From NCBI GenBank assembly GCA_002600635.1, contig CP021371.1:313001-377000 (forward strand): a DNA stretch of 64,000 nucleotides, written 5' to 3'. Source of the DNA: Rhizobium sp. ACO-34A. GTDB lineage: Bacteria > Pseudomonadota > Alphaproteobacteria > Rhizobiales > Rhizobiaceae. Below are positions 55,987-64,000 of the stretch, in pieces. Each line of letters opens with the position of its first letter. The stretch's first letter is position 1. A program made the position numbers and the translations under genes. The notes below the pieces were generated by a model, which was not told where the DNA came from, searched no databases, and saw only the letters and a program-made list of their open reading frames with translations.

Positions 55987-58152
55987 ATGTCGATATTCAT
56001 GGCCCGCAATATCATTCTATGGGCAGTCATTTCGGTTCTGATGATCGTCGTGATCACCTTGCCGGTCAGCCTGCAGGCCCAGCTTATCTGCAGCCTGAGC
56101 GTCGTGGCGTTCATGGCCCTGATCAAGGTCCTGAAAGCGGGCGGAAAATGGCGCCTGATTGCGCTCGCCTTCGGCACCTCCATCGTGCTCAGATACGTCT
56201 ACTGGCGAACCACCGAGACGCTTCCGCCGATCAATCAGCCTGAAAACTTCATCCCGGGCCTGCTGCTCTATCTGGCGGAAATGTACAGCGTGATGATGCT
56301 GGCGCTCAGCCTTTTCATCGTCGCCATGCCGCTGCCGTCTCGCTCGGCGCATGCGCGCGATCGCAAGTATTTTCCTACGGTCGATGTCTTTGTCCCGACC
56401 TATAATGAAGATGCCGCGCTGCTCGCCAATACGCTCGCCGCAGCGAAGGCGATGGATTATCCGCAGGACAAGGTGCAGATCTGGCTGCTCGACGATGGTG
56501 GCACCTTGCAGAAGCAGCATTCCAGCAATATCCGCGATGCCGAGGCCGCTGTCACGCGCAACCGCGAACTCCTGCAACTTTGCGAGGAGCTTGGCGTCAA
56601 CTACCTGACCCGCGAGCGCAACGAGCATGCCAAGGCGGGTAATCTCAACAATGGCCTGAAGCATTCGCAGGGCGAACTCGTGGCGGTGTTCGATGCCGAC
56701 CACGCGCCGGCGCATGACTTCCTGATGGAGACGGTGGGTTATTTCGAGGACGATCCGAAGCTCTTCCTCGTCCAGACCCCGCATTTCTTCATCAATCCGG
56801 ATCCGCTGGAACGAAACTTGCAGACATTCGAATCGATGCCGAGCGAAAACGAGATGTTCTACGGCATCATCCAGCGTGGGCTCGACAAGTGGAACGCTGC
56901 CTTCTTCTGCGGCTCGGCCGCTGTCCTGAACCGCAAGGCGCTGGAAACCACCGATGGTTTCAGCGGCATCAGCATCACGGAAGACTGCGAGACGGCGCTG
57001 GCCCTGCATAGCCAGGGCTGGAACAGCATCTACATCGACAAGCCGCTGATCGCGGGCCTGCAGCCGGCGACCTTCGCAAGTTTCATCGGCCAGCGCAGCC
57101 GCTGGGCTCAGGGCATGATGCAGATCCTCAGGTTCCGCTTTCCCCTGTTCAAGCGCGGCCTCTCCCTGCCGCAGCGCCTCTGCTACATGTCCTCGACGCT
57201 CTTCTGGCTCTTTCCCTTTCCGCGGACGATCTTCCTCTTCGCTCCGTTGTTCTACCTGCTGTTCGATCTCGAAATCTTCACGGCCTCCGGCGGCGAATTT
57301 CTGGGCTACACATTCGCCTACATGATCGTGAACCTGATGATGCAGAACTACCTCTACGGTTCGTTCCGCTGGCCCTGGATTTCCGAGCTTTACGAATACA
57401 TCCAGACGGTCCACCTCCTGCCGGCGGTGATCTCCGTCATGCTCAATCCGAGGAAGCCGACCTTCAAGGTCACGGCCAAGGACGAGTCGGTTTCCGTCAG
57501 CCGTCTCTCGGAGATCGGGCGCCCTTTCTTTGTGATCTTCGCTGCCCTTTTCGTCGCGATGATCGTTGCCGTCTACAGGGTTTACACCGAACCGTACAAT
57601 GCCGACGTGACCCTTGTGGTCGGCGGCTGGAATCTCTTCAATCTCATCATGGCGGGCTGCGCCCTTGGCGTCGTGTCGGAGCGCAAGGACCGGGCGTCCT
57701 CCAGGCGTTTCAGGATCAACCGGCGCTGCGAATTCGGCGTCGACGACACCTGGTATCCGGCATCCGTGGAAGACGTGTCGGCCGGTGGCGCGAGGCTGCA
57801 GGTCTTTGGCCGGAATATCCTGGCTCTGAAGGAAGGCAATACCGTCCAGATCCGCTTCACGCCGCATACCGGCGAAGGCACGGCCCTTCTGCCGCTTGCC
57901 GTGCGCAATTTCCAGGTGTCCGGCGACATAACAACTGTTGGCTGCCAGTATGCCCCGGCAAGTGCGTCGGATCATCGCTGGATCGCGGACCTGATCTTTG
58001 CAAACTCGTCGCAATGGGAGGAATTCCAGAGGAGCAGACGGCGTAATCCCGGCCTTTTCCGTGGCACCATCTGGTTTCTCGGGCTGTCGATGTACCAGAC
58101 GAGTCGAGGCCTGGTCTATCTGTTCCGTGGCATGAACAGGAAAGCGGCATGA
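55987..58152 (+). CDS. bcsA: Cellulose synthase catalytic subunit (UDP-forming)
   Basis: About 721 residues. It polymerises UDP-glucose to beta-1,4-glucan and pushes it through the inner membrane. It has several N- and C-terminal membrane helices around a GT2 domain: VPTYNEDAALLAN, WLLDDGGTLQ (about 165), AVFDADHAPAHD (235), SITEDCETALAL (333) and the QRSRWAQGM motif (369), i.e. D,D,D,QxxRW. A C-terminal PilZ domain (RASSRRFRINRRCEFGVDD, VEDVSAGGARLQV) binds cyclic di-GMP and makes synthesis dependent on that messenger. The start is ATG 55987; ATG 55999 is equally plausible. It overlaps bcsB by four bases. Confidence 0.96.
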   Translation: MSIFMARNIILWAVISVLMIVVITLPVSLQAQLICSLSVVAFMALIKVLKAGGKWRLIALAFGTSIVLRYVYWRTTETLPPINQPENFIPGLLLYLAEMYSVMMLALSLFIVAMPLPSRSAHARDRKYFPTVDVFVPTYNEDAALLANTLAAAKAMDYPQDKVQIWLLDDGGTLQKQHSSNIRDAEAAVTRNRELLQLCEELGVNYLTRERNEHAKAGNLNNGLKHSQGELVAVFDADHAPAHDFLMETVGYFEDDPKLFLVQTPHFFINPDPLERNLQTFESMPSENEMFYGIIQRGLDKWNAAFFCGSAAVLNRKALETTDGFSGISITEDCETALALHSQGWNSIYIDKPLIAGLQPATFASFIGQRSRWAQGMMQILRFRFPLFKRGLSLPQRLCYMSSTLFWLFPFPRTIFLFAPLFYLLFDLEIFTASGGEFLGYTFAYMIVNLMMQNYLYGSFRWPWISELYEYIQTVHLLPAVISVMLNPRKPTFKVTAKDESVSVSRLSEIGRPFFVIFAALFVAMIVAVYRVYTEPYNADVTLVVGGWNLFNLIMAGCALGVVSERKDRASSRRFRINRRCEFGVDDTWYPASVEDVSAGGARLQVFGRNILALKEGNTVQIRFTPHTGEGTALLPLAVRNFQVSGDITTVGCQYAPASASDHRWIADLIFANSSQWEEFQRSRRRNPGLFRGTIWFLGLSMYQTSRGLVYLFRGMNRKAA

Positions 58153-60542
58153 AGCGCACCGTTGCCAGCCTTGCGGCCACCACCGCACTTCTGCTGACCC
58201 TCGCATCCGCAACGGCGGCTCAGGTCATTCCCTTCGACATGTCGACCGAGCGGCCGGCTACCCCGGAGCCGACACCGCAGATAACGCTGCCGTCGACCGT
58301 TCCGGGTGCAGCGGATCGCGCATCGCCGCCTCCTGCGCTTCCGGCCCAGGCGCCATCTTCGACTGCGCCGATGCCCTCAGTGACGCAGCCTGCCGACGCC
58401 CATCGCAGATACATCATTCCGGGTCGCGAGCTTACCCTGTCTGGGGAATACGATCGCAATGCCTGGTCGATCTACCTGACGGAAGGCGAGGCGAGCAGCC
58501 CGGCCAGATTGCAGTTCGCCTACCAGAACGCCGTTGTCGTCGCGCCCGAGGCCTCCGAACTCACGATCACGGTCAACGGGCATCGCCTGACGGCATCGTC
58601 CATCTCGTCGCCCGACTCGGTCCGCGCAACTGTTCTCGATGTTCCGGCCGGGATGCTGCAGGCTGGCGCCAACCAGATCGACATCAGGGCATCGCAGCGT
58701 CACCGTACCGATTGCGACGTGCGCTCGACCTACGATCTCTGGACGAGCTTCGATACCAGGCAGACCTATCTGGATTTCTCCCGCAATCCCGGCAGCCCCG
58801 TCTCGACCGCCGAGGCGGTACGTTCGGTCGGCGTGGACGAGACCGGCGGCACGACCTTCAAGATCCTGATGCCCGCCTTGGGACAGCCTGGCGCGACCGC
58901 TCCCGTCATGCGTCTGGCGCAGGGGCTGTCCGTGCTCTCGGGCATGCCGAACCAGACCTTTTCATTTTCCGCGTCTGAAATGCCGGCTGCCGGACCGGGA
59001 CGTTTCGGCGTGGTGATCGGCACGGCTGCCGAACTGCAGGGGGTCTTCCCGCATCTGCCGCAGGCCGCCAGTCTTTCGGCCGTTGCGGCCATCGTGCCGG
59101 GACCGCAAAAGGACGGCAATATCCTGCTGATCTCCGGCCCGACCTGGGAAGCGATCATGGCGGCTGTCGATGCCGTCGTTGCGGTGGCCGACCAACCCCA
59201 CGACGTACGCCGGGACGTCATCGCGACCCAGCGCTGGGCGTCTCCCGACGCGCCGCTCTTCTTCGGTGGCGAGAAGCTGCCGCTCTCGCAGATGGGCGTC
59301 GAGACCATCGAGTTTCCGGGACGTCGCGTGAAGGCCAGTTTCAACATTGCCGTTCCCGCGGACTTCTACGCGAACGCCTATGGCGAAGCCGTCCTGCTGC
59401 TTGACGCGGCCTTTGCCGACAGCGTCAGGCCGGGCAGCCATATCGACATCTACATCAACAACAACATCGCCTCGACGGCCCCGATCACCTCGGCGCATGG
59501 CGGCATCCTGCGTCACCTGCCGATCAAGATCCCGCTGCGCCACATCCGGCCCGGGGTCAATGCGATCTCCATCGAAGCGGTGCTCGTGGCCGATGAGGAT
59601 GCGACCTGCGTGCCCGGCGCCACGGCATCGAAGGATCCGCGGTTCGCGCTGTTCGAAACTTCGGAATGGCAGATGCCGCACTTTGCCCGCGCTGGCCAAA
59701 GCCCCAGCCTGTCGGCTCTGGCGGGAACGGGCTTTCCCTATAACCGGGCTCCGGATCCGATGGTCCTTTCCATCGACCGTCTGGATGCCGATACGCTGAG
59801 CGCTGCGGCGACCGTTCTTTCGAGAATGGCTCTGGTGGCAGGCCGGCTGCTTCCGGTGGAGACAGCGCCGTCGCCGGGGGGCGTTGGGGAAAGGAATGCC
59901 CTGTTCGTCGGCTCCATTTCACAGATGCCGCCGAAGGTCCTGAGCCAGCTCAACATCGCTCCGGCCAGCATCACCTCGTGGCGGCCCGCCGGTCCGCTCG
60001 TGGTGCAGGAGGACGACAGCACCAAGGCGTTCGATCAATGGCGCTCCCGCGTCAGCGGCGGCGCATGGCGCGGCCAGATCAGTTCGCTGCAGGAATGGAT
60101 GCATCGCAACTTCGACATCTCGCTCGCATCCCTTCAGTTCCTGCCGCAGTCCGATGCGGTCTTCGAGCCGTCGGCGCAGCAGAGCCTGCTGTTTGCCCAG
60201 GGACGAAGCCCGCTGGGTGAGGCGACATGGACCATGGTCGCCGCCCCGACGCCCGCCGATCTGCGCACCGGTGCCGATGCCCTTGCGCAGGAGGCGACGT
60301 GGCGCAAGATCTCCGGCCGCTTAACCGCCTATGCCGCCAAGACTGCGGAATTGACCACGGTTCCCGCCAATCGTTTCGATCTGGTGGAAACACAGCCGCG
60401 CTCGCTCAACAATTATCGCCTGATCGCCGCCAACTGGCTGTCGACCAACATCCTCTCCTACGCCGTCGTGTTCTTAATCCTGTCGCTGCTGCTCGGTATC
60501 GTGACGGCCTCTCTCCTGTCGACGCTCGGGAGGAAGCCATGA
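58149..60542 (+). CDS. bcsB: Cellulose synthase periplasmic subunit BcsB
   Basis: 797 residues. A signal peptide (VASLAATTALLLTLASATAA) precedes a Pro-rich linker and the periplasmic jelly-roll/flavodoxin-like repeats, for example YIIPGRELTLSGEYDRNAWS, the C-D-V-R-S-T-Y-D-L-W segment and the later NIAVPADFYANAYGEAVLLL. A C-terminal membrane anchor (YAVVFLILSLLLGIVTASLL) contacts BcsA. BcsB guides the emerging glucan and is essential for BcsA activity. Its start overlaps bcsA and its stop overlaps bcsZ, so the order of translation is fixed. Confidence 0.95.
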   Translation: MKRTVASLAATTALLLTLASATAAQVIPFDMSTERPATPEPTPQITLPSTVPGAADRASPPPALPAQAPSSTAPMPSVTQPADAHRRYIIPGRELTLSGEYDRNAWSIYLTEGEASSPARLQFAYQNAVVVAPEASELTITVNGHRLTASSISSPDSVRATVLDVPAGMLQAGANQIDIRASQRHRTDCDVRSTYDLWTSFDTRQTYLDFSRNPGSPVSTAEAVRSVGVDETGGTTFKILMPALGQPGATAPVMRLAQGLSVLSGMPNQTFSFSASEMPAAGPGRFGVVIGTAAELQGVFPHLPQAASLSAVAAIVPGPQKDGNILLISGPTWEAIMAAVDAVVAVADQPHDVRRDVIATQRWASPDAPLFFGGEKLPLSQMGVETIEFPGRRVKASFNIAVPADFYANAYGEAVLLLDAAFADSVRPGSHIDIYINNNIASTAPITSAHGGILRHLPIKIPLRHIRPGVNAISIEAVLVADEDATCVPGATASKDPRFALFETSEWQMPHFARAGQSPSLSALAGTGFPYNRAPDPMVLSIDRLDADTLSAAATVLSRMALVAGRLLPVETAPSPGGVGERNALFVGSISQMPPKVLSQLNIAPASITSWRPAGPLVVQEDDSTKAFDQWRSRVSGGAWRGQISSLQEWMHRNFDISLASLQFLPQSDAVFEPSAQQSLLFAQGRSPLGEATWTMVAAPTPADLRTGADALAQEATWRKISGRLTAYAAKTAELTTVPANRFDLVETQPRSLNNYRLIAANWLSTNILSYAVVFLILSLLLGIVTASLLSTLGRKP

Positions 60543-61582
60543 GGCGGAGATGCTGCGCCCTGTTCGCGGCAGTCGCCATGGTCTTCGCGGGCCCGGCGCC
60601 GGCGGCGCAGCCGCCGATCCAGACGGCGGAATGGGCGCTCTACAAGTCCCGTTTCCTCGATGTCAGCGGTCGGATCGTCGACAATGCCAATGGCAATATC
60701 AGCCACAGCGAGGGGCAGGGATATGGCCTGCTGCTCGCCTATCTGGCCAATAGTCCCGGCGATTTCGAACAGATCTGGTATTTCACCCAGACGGAGCTCC
60801 TGCTCCGCGACGACGGGCTTGCCGTGTGGAAATGGAATCCCGACGAAGATCCCCACGTTACCGATACGAACAATGCAACCGACGGCGACATCCTGATCGC
60901 CTATGCGCTGGCGCTTGCGGGTGCTGCCTGGAGACAGCCGGAATACATCAAGGCCGCATCCGTTATCGCCCGGGGCATCCTGAGCAAGACTGTCGTCGTT
61001 TCAGGGGGCCGGACGATCCTCCTGCCGGGCGCCTCGGGATTTTCGGCAAAGGACCGGGATGACGGACCGGTCGTCAATCCGTCCTACTGGATCTTCGAGG
61101 CATTTCCCGTTCTTGAACTGCTCGCTCCCTCCGATGCCTGGAAAAAGGTCTCGCAGGAAGGGCTGGATATCATGCGGTCCCTGCAGTTCGGTCCGGCCCT
61201 GTTACCGGCGGAATGGGTGAGCCTGAAGCACAAGCCGGAACCGGCGACCGGCTTCGACAAGGAGTTCTCCTACAATTCCATCCGCATCCCGCTTTATCTT
61301 GCGAGAGCGGGTATCGAGGACGCTACGCTGCTCAAGCGGCTGCAAAAGGGCATGACGACGGAAGAAGGCCTTCCGGCGGTCATCGACCTTGATAACGGAC
61401 AGCCCAAGGAAGTGCTGGCCGATGCCGGTTATCAGATCGTTAACCATATTGTGGCGTGTGTAGTCGATGGAACGAAACTGCCTTCGGCAGCCATTCGTTT
61501 CGAACCGGAGTTCTATTATCCGTCCACCCTGCAGTTGCTGGGTCTGGCGTTTGTCAGGGAGAAACACCCGGAGTGTCTCTGA
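60539..61582 (+). CDS. bcsZ: Endo-beta-1,4-glucanase, glycoside hydrolase family 8
   Basis: 347 residues with a signal peptide (CCALFAAVAMVFAGPAPAAQ). GH8 motifs: NISHSEGQGYGLLLAYLANS with the acid Glu, VWKWNPDEDPHVTDTNNATD and GDILIAYALALAGAAW with the conserved Asp, and a late DAGYQIVNHIVACV-type helix. It trims or edits nascent cellulose in the periplasm, and many cellulose operons need it for normal fibre formation. The ATG at 60539 overlaps the bcsB stop. The frame is open further upstream inside bcsB but without sense. Corresponds to CelC of Agrobacterium-type operons. Confidence 0.94.
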   Translation: MRRRCCALFAAVAMVFAGPAPAAQPPIQTAEWALYKSRFLDVSGRIVDNANGNISHSEGQGYGLLLAYLANSPGDFEQIWYFTQTELLLRDDGLAVWKWNPDEDPHVTDTNNATDGDILIAYALALAGAAWRQPEYIKAASVIARGILSKTVVVSGGRTILLPGASGFSAKDRDDGPVVNPSYWIFEAFPVLELLAPSDAWKKVSQEGLDIMRSLQFGPALLPAEWVSLKHKPEPATGFDKEFSYNSIRIPLYLARAGIEDATLLKRLQKGMTTEEGLPAVIDLDNGQPKEVLADAGYQIVNHIVACVVDGTKLPSAAIRFEPEFYYPSTLQLLGLAFVREKHPECL

Positions 61583-63864
61583 AGCTGTCATTGATGTTGC
61601 TTTCCGCCGCAGCGGTAGCCGGTAGCCTTGTCACGGTGGTGACGGGGGGCGATACGGAGCGTCAGGCTGTTTCCGCGGATGCCGCCAGCCAGCGCCAGCC
61701 CCGCCTGCCGGTCATGACGGCGCAGATCGACGCGGAAGCGGTCGCGGAGCAGATCCGCACCAACAGGCTCGTGCAGTCCGTCTCGGACGGCCCCGCCGAC
61801 GTGCCCCCGGGAAATGCGGCCCCGGAAAATGCGGCTGACGTGGCTCAGGCGCAGACCTTGAGCCCGGGCGCGCCGCCCGTTGCCCCGTCTTCCTCGCCAG
61901 CCGCTTCATCTCCTGCCGGTGCCGCACCGGCCGCCGGACAGGCAGGCCAGCCCGATCTCAGCGCCTTGCGCTATTTCGCGACCCAGGGCGATACCGCGCG
62001 TCTGCAGGCGGAGATTGCCCGGCTGCGGTCGCTCTATCCGAACTGGACGCCACCAGCCGATCCGCTTGCCGTTCCGGTCAATGGCGACCAGAAGCTCGAG
62101 GCGATGTGGCAGCTTTACTCCGAGGGCCGGTATGCCGAAGTCCGCAGAGCCATAACCGACCGTCAGACGACGGAAGCAGGCTGGCAGCCGCCAGCCGATC
62201 TGATCGAGCGTCTTGATGTCGCCGAGGCCCGGACACGGCTGGTGAACGCATCGAACCTCAAACAATATGCGACCGTGATTGGCATCGGCGCGGCCACGCC
62301 GAGCCTGCTCAATTGCTCCGATGTCGATGTGCTCTGGCGTGTCGCGGAAGCATTCGTCGAAACCGACAGGGTGCAGCGCGGCGTCGATGCCTACAGCTAC
62401 ATCCTGAAGAACTGCACCGACACCGCCCAGCGGGTTGCCACGATCCAGAAGGCGGAAACGCTTCTTCCGTATGCCGATCTGCAATCGCTTCTCGCCTTCG
62501 AGAAGACCGGCCCCGATGGCGCCCGCGAATTCGATCCGCTGCGCGACGATCTCGCCCGTCGTTTCATCGCCGATGCCAATGAAAAGCCGGACCTGACGAT
62601 TGCCCCGGAATATCTGGAACGCCTGCGCCGGCTGGCCGAGCAAGGCGGAGCAGCCCCCGACAGCCTTCTCCTCGGGTGGTATTACATCCGCCACAAGGAC
62701 ATGACGGAGGCGGAAAAGTGGTTCCGCGCCTCGCGGCAGAAGGACGATACCGCCTCTGCCTCGCAAGGCCTGGCGCTGGCATTGATCGCTCGCAATGCTT
62801 CCGCCGAGGCGGAAGACGTGATGTATCGCTGGCGCGACGATTCCGAAGAGGCCAGCGCCACCTATCTCGCCTCCACCGCGAACCTGCTGGCCGGCGATCC
62901 CCCGCCGACCGTGCCGGAGCCCGTGCTCCAGCGCGTGGCAACGACGGTGCTCGAAAAGCATTACGTGCCCACCGCGCAGCAGCTTGGCTGGTACGCCCGC
63001 GCCTTCGGCCAATGGCAGACGGCGGCCCGCTGGTTTGAAACCGCGCTGCAATGGAAGCCGGATGACGAGCCGTCGGCCTATGGCCTGGTCATCACCCGGC
63101 AGCAGATGAACGACCGCGCCGGCGTGGATGAAATCCAGAGGGCATGGGCGGGACGTTCGGAACGTATCGCCCGACTCGGCATGCTGACGAACCGCACCGT
63201 GCCGTCCGCACCGGTACCGCAGGTCGTTGCGGAACAGCCTTACCAGCCAGTGACCCGGCAGGACCGGCCGGTGGTGCAGCAGGAATATGTCGCGGAGCGC
63301 GCGCCCGCTCCTGCAAGAGCTGCCGCGCCCGCGAAATCGGCAAGACGCAGCGGTTGCTCGGTGACGGACACCGTTTCCGGCCTGTCGCCGGACCAGGCGA
63401 ACATGCGCGGTTGGTGCCTCATGGACATGAATCGTCCGATGGAAGCCGCCGATGCCTTCGAGATCGCCCTGAAAAGCCCGTCGCACAATGTGCGGGAAGA
63501 TGCGGCCTACGGCCAGAGCCTTGCCTATCTGCGGCTGGGGCTGACCAAGAGTGCTGCGGTTGCCGCGACCAAGTCTCCCCAGCGGCCGGAACGCTCTTCG
63601 GAACTGCAGGTGGCCATTCTTGCCAACAGGGCTCTTGCCGCCTTCGATTCCAAGCGCTACCGCGAGGCCATCGTCTATCTCGATCAGCGCACCATGCTGC
63701 AGCCTGAGCCGATGGATCTCATGGTGCTGCGGGGTTACGCCCTGATCAAACTGGGCATGCTGGAAGACGCGCGCCGCATATTCCAGGCCGTCGCCGCCAC
63801 CGGTAACCGTGACGGCCTTAAGGGACTGGGTGACATCTACGATATGGAACACCCGCAGCATTGA
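61573..63864 (+). CDS. TPR protein of the cellulose operon (BcsC/BcsK-like)
   Basis: About 763 residues starting at the GTG at 61573, inside the end of bcsZ, which begins a signal peptide (LSLMLLSAAAVAGSLVTVV). An Ala/Pro/Ser linker (about 85-145) is followed by tetratricopeptide-like helical repeats, for example LDVAEARTRLVNASNLKQYA, LLGWYYIRHKDMTEAEKWFR, ANMRGWCLMDMNRPMEAADA and LAAFDSKRYREAIVYLDQRT. No C-terminal outer-membrane beta-barrel is present, so it matches the periplasmic scaffold half of BcsC or the shorter BcsK of alphaproteobacterial operons. It probably links the synthase to an outer-membrane exit elsewhere. It is the last gene of the operon. Confidence 0.85.
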   Translation: MSLKLSLMLLSAAAVAGSLVTVVTGGDTERQAVSADAASQRQPRLPVMTAQIDAEAVAEQIRTNRLVQSVSDGPADVPPGNAAPENAADVAQAQTLSPGAPPVAPSSSPAASSPAGAAPAAGQAGQPDLSALRYFATQGDTARLQAEIARLRSLYPNWTPPADPLAVPVNGDQKLEAMWQLYSEGRYAEVRRAITDRQTTEAGWQPPADLIERLDVAEARTRLVNASNLKQYATVIGIGAATPSLLNCSDVDVLWRVAEAFVETDRVQRGVDAYSYILKNCTDTAQRVATIQKAETLLPYADLQSLLAFEKTGPDGAREFDPLRDDLARRFIADANEKPDLTIAPEYLERLRRLAEQGGAAPDSLLLGWYYIRHKDMTEAEKWFRASRQKDDTASASQGLALALIARNASAEAEDVMYRWRDDSEEASATYLASTANLLAGDPPPTVPEPVLQRVATTVLEKHYVPTAQQLGWYARAFGQWQTAARWFETALQWKPDDEPSAYGLVITRQQMNDRAGVDEIQRAWAGRSERIARLGMLTNRTVPSAPVPQVVAEQPYQPVTRQDRPVVQQEYVAERAPAPARAAAPAKSARRSGCSVTDTVSGLSPDQANMRGWCLMDMNRPMEAADAFEIALKSPSHNVREDAAYGQSLAYLRLGLTKSAAVAATKSPQRPERSSELQVAILANRALAAFDSKRYREAIVYLDQRTMLQPEPMDLMVLRGYALIKLGMLEDARRIFQAVAATGNRDGLKGLGDIYDMEHPQH

Positions 63865-63933
63865 TGGCTGTTACTGCGGAAAACGCTGTTTTCCCTGTCC
63901 GCCAGAGCGGTGAGTTGATTTCCTGAAAATACA

Positions 63934-63959
63934 AAACCCGCCGAGATATCGGCGGGTTT
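63934..63959 (+). terminator. Terminator of the cellulose operon
   Basis: AAACCCGCCGA (63934-63944) pairs with TCGGCGGGTTT (63949-63959) across the loop GATA. It lies 70 bases past the last bcs gene. Confidence 0.88.
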
Positions 63960-64000
63960 GTCAGCAGTCCGAAGACCATGCGAGGCAAGGTCTTTAATTC

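Noticed and set aside
56017..58212. Long minus-strand open frame (731 codons) opposite bcsA
   Set aside because: GC-rich antisense shadow; the plus strand carries the full GT2/PilZ protein.
61906..63861. Minus-strand open frame (651 codons) opposite the TPR gene
   Set aside because: Shadow with no recognisable domain and Arg/His/Gly-rich composition.

Overview
This looks like a chromosome segment from a member of the Rhizobiaceae (Agrobacterium/Rhizobium group); the genus cannot be fixed from the window. The evidence is the GC-rich coding style, the BcsN-type cellulose operon, Tad/Cpa pilus genes, a nucleoside-salvage block and a short palindromic repeat of the rhizobial intergenic type. The window holds two stretches of ordinary chromosome separated by a 39 kb integrated element.

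Left chromosome (1-15645). The end of a Tad pilus locus comes first: an orphan secretin N-domain protein and two TadE-like pseudopilins. A nucleoside uptake and salvage neighbourhood follows. deoB-add-upp run on the plus strand. A long minus-strand operon carries a BMP-type nucleoside-binding protein, an ABC ATPase, two permeases, cytidine deaminase, purine nucleoside phosphorylase, deoC and deoA. Together they import nucleosides, split them to bases and (deoxy)ribose-1-phosphate, and feed pentose phosphates into central metabolism. A retropepsin-like protease, msrA and a small membrane protein complete this part, which ends at a tRNA-Ser(GGA) gene.

Integrated island (15632-54694). An 18-bp direct repeat of the tRNA-Ser 3' end (15632-15649 and 54677-54694) brackets the element. 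A P4-type integrase lies just inside the right end. From left to right the island carries: an IS630 insertion; a 1261-residue SIR2 protein of probable anti-phage type; a three-gene MerR-like/N6-methyltransferase/PD-ExK nuclease cassette; a decayed stretch with an integrase remnant; and a 20 kb type I secretion module. The module has an HlyC-like acyltransferase, a lipoprotein, one giant lipase-RTX gene of about 5000 codons, a PrtD/HlyB-type ABC exporter and an HlyD adaptor. The giant gene is broken into four reading frames by three -1 shifts, each at a G-tract one base shorter than expected. The module is flanked by 33-bp imperfect direct repeats. The right part has an XRE regulator, two small membrane proteins with SHOCT tails (DUF805 and superinfection-immunity type), a secreted unknown, a probable cysteine peptidase, a DUF3768 protein, a second tyrosine recombinase, a protein with HUH-Rep-like motifs, an AlpA-like regulator and two unknowns.

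Right chromosome (54695-64000). A cellulose synthesis operon, bcsN-bcsA-bcsB-bcsZ-TPR protein (BcsC/BcsK-like), is tightly overlapped and closed by a hairpin terminator. No CRISPR array or rRNA gene was seen. All family assignments come from reading motifs, without database searches.
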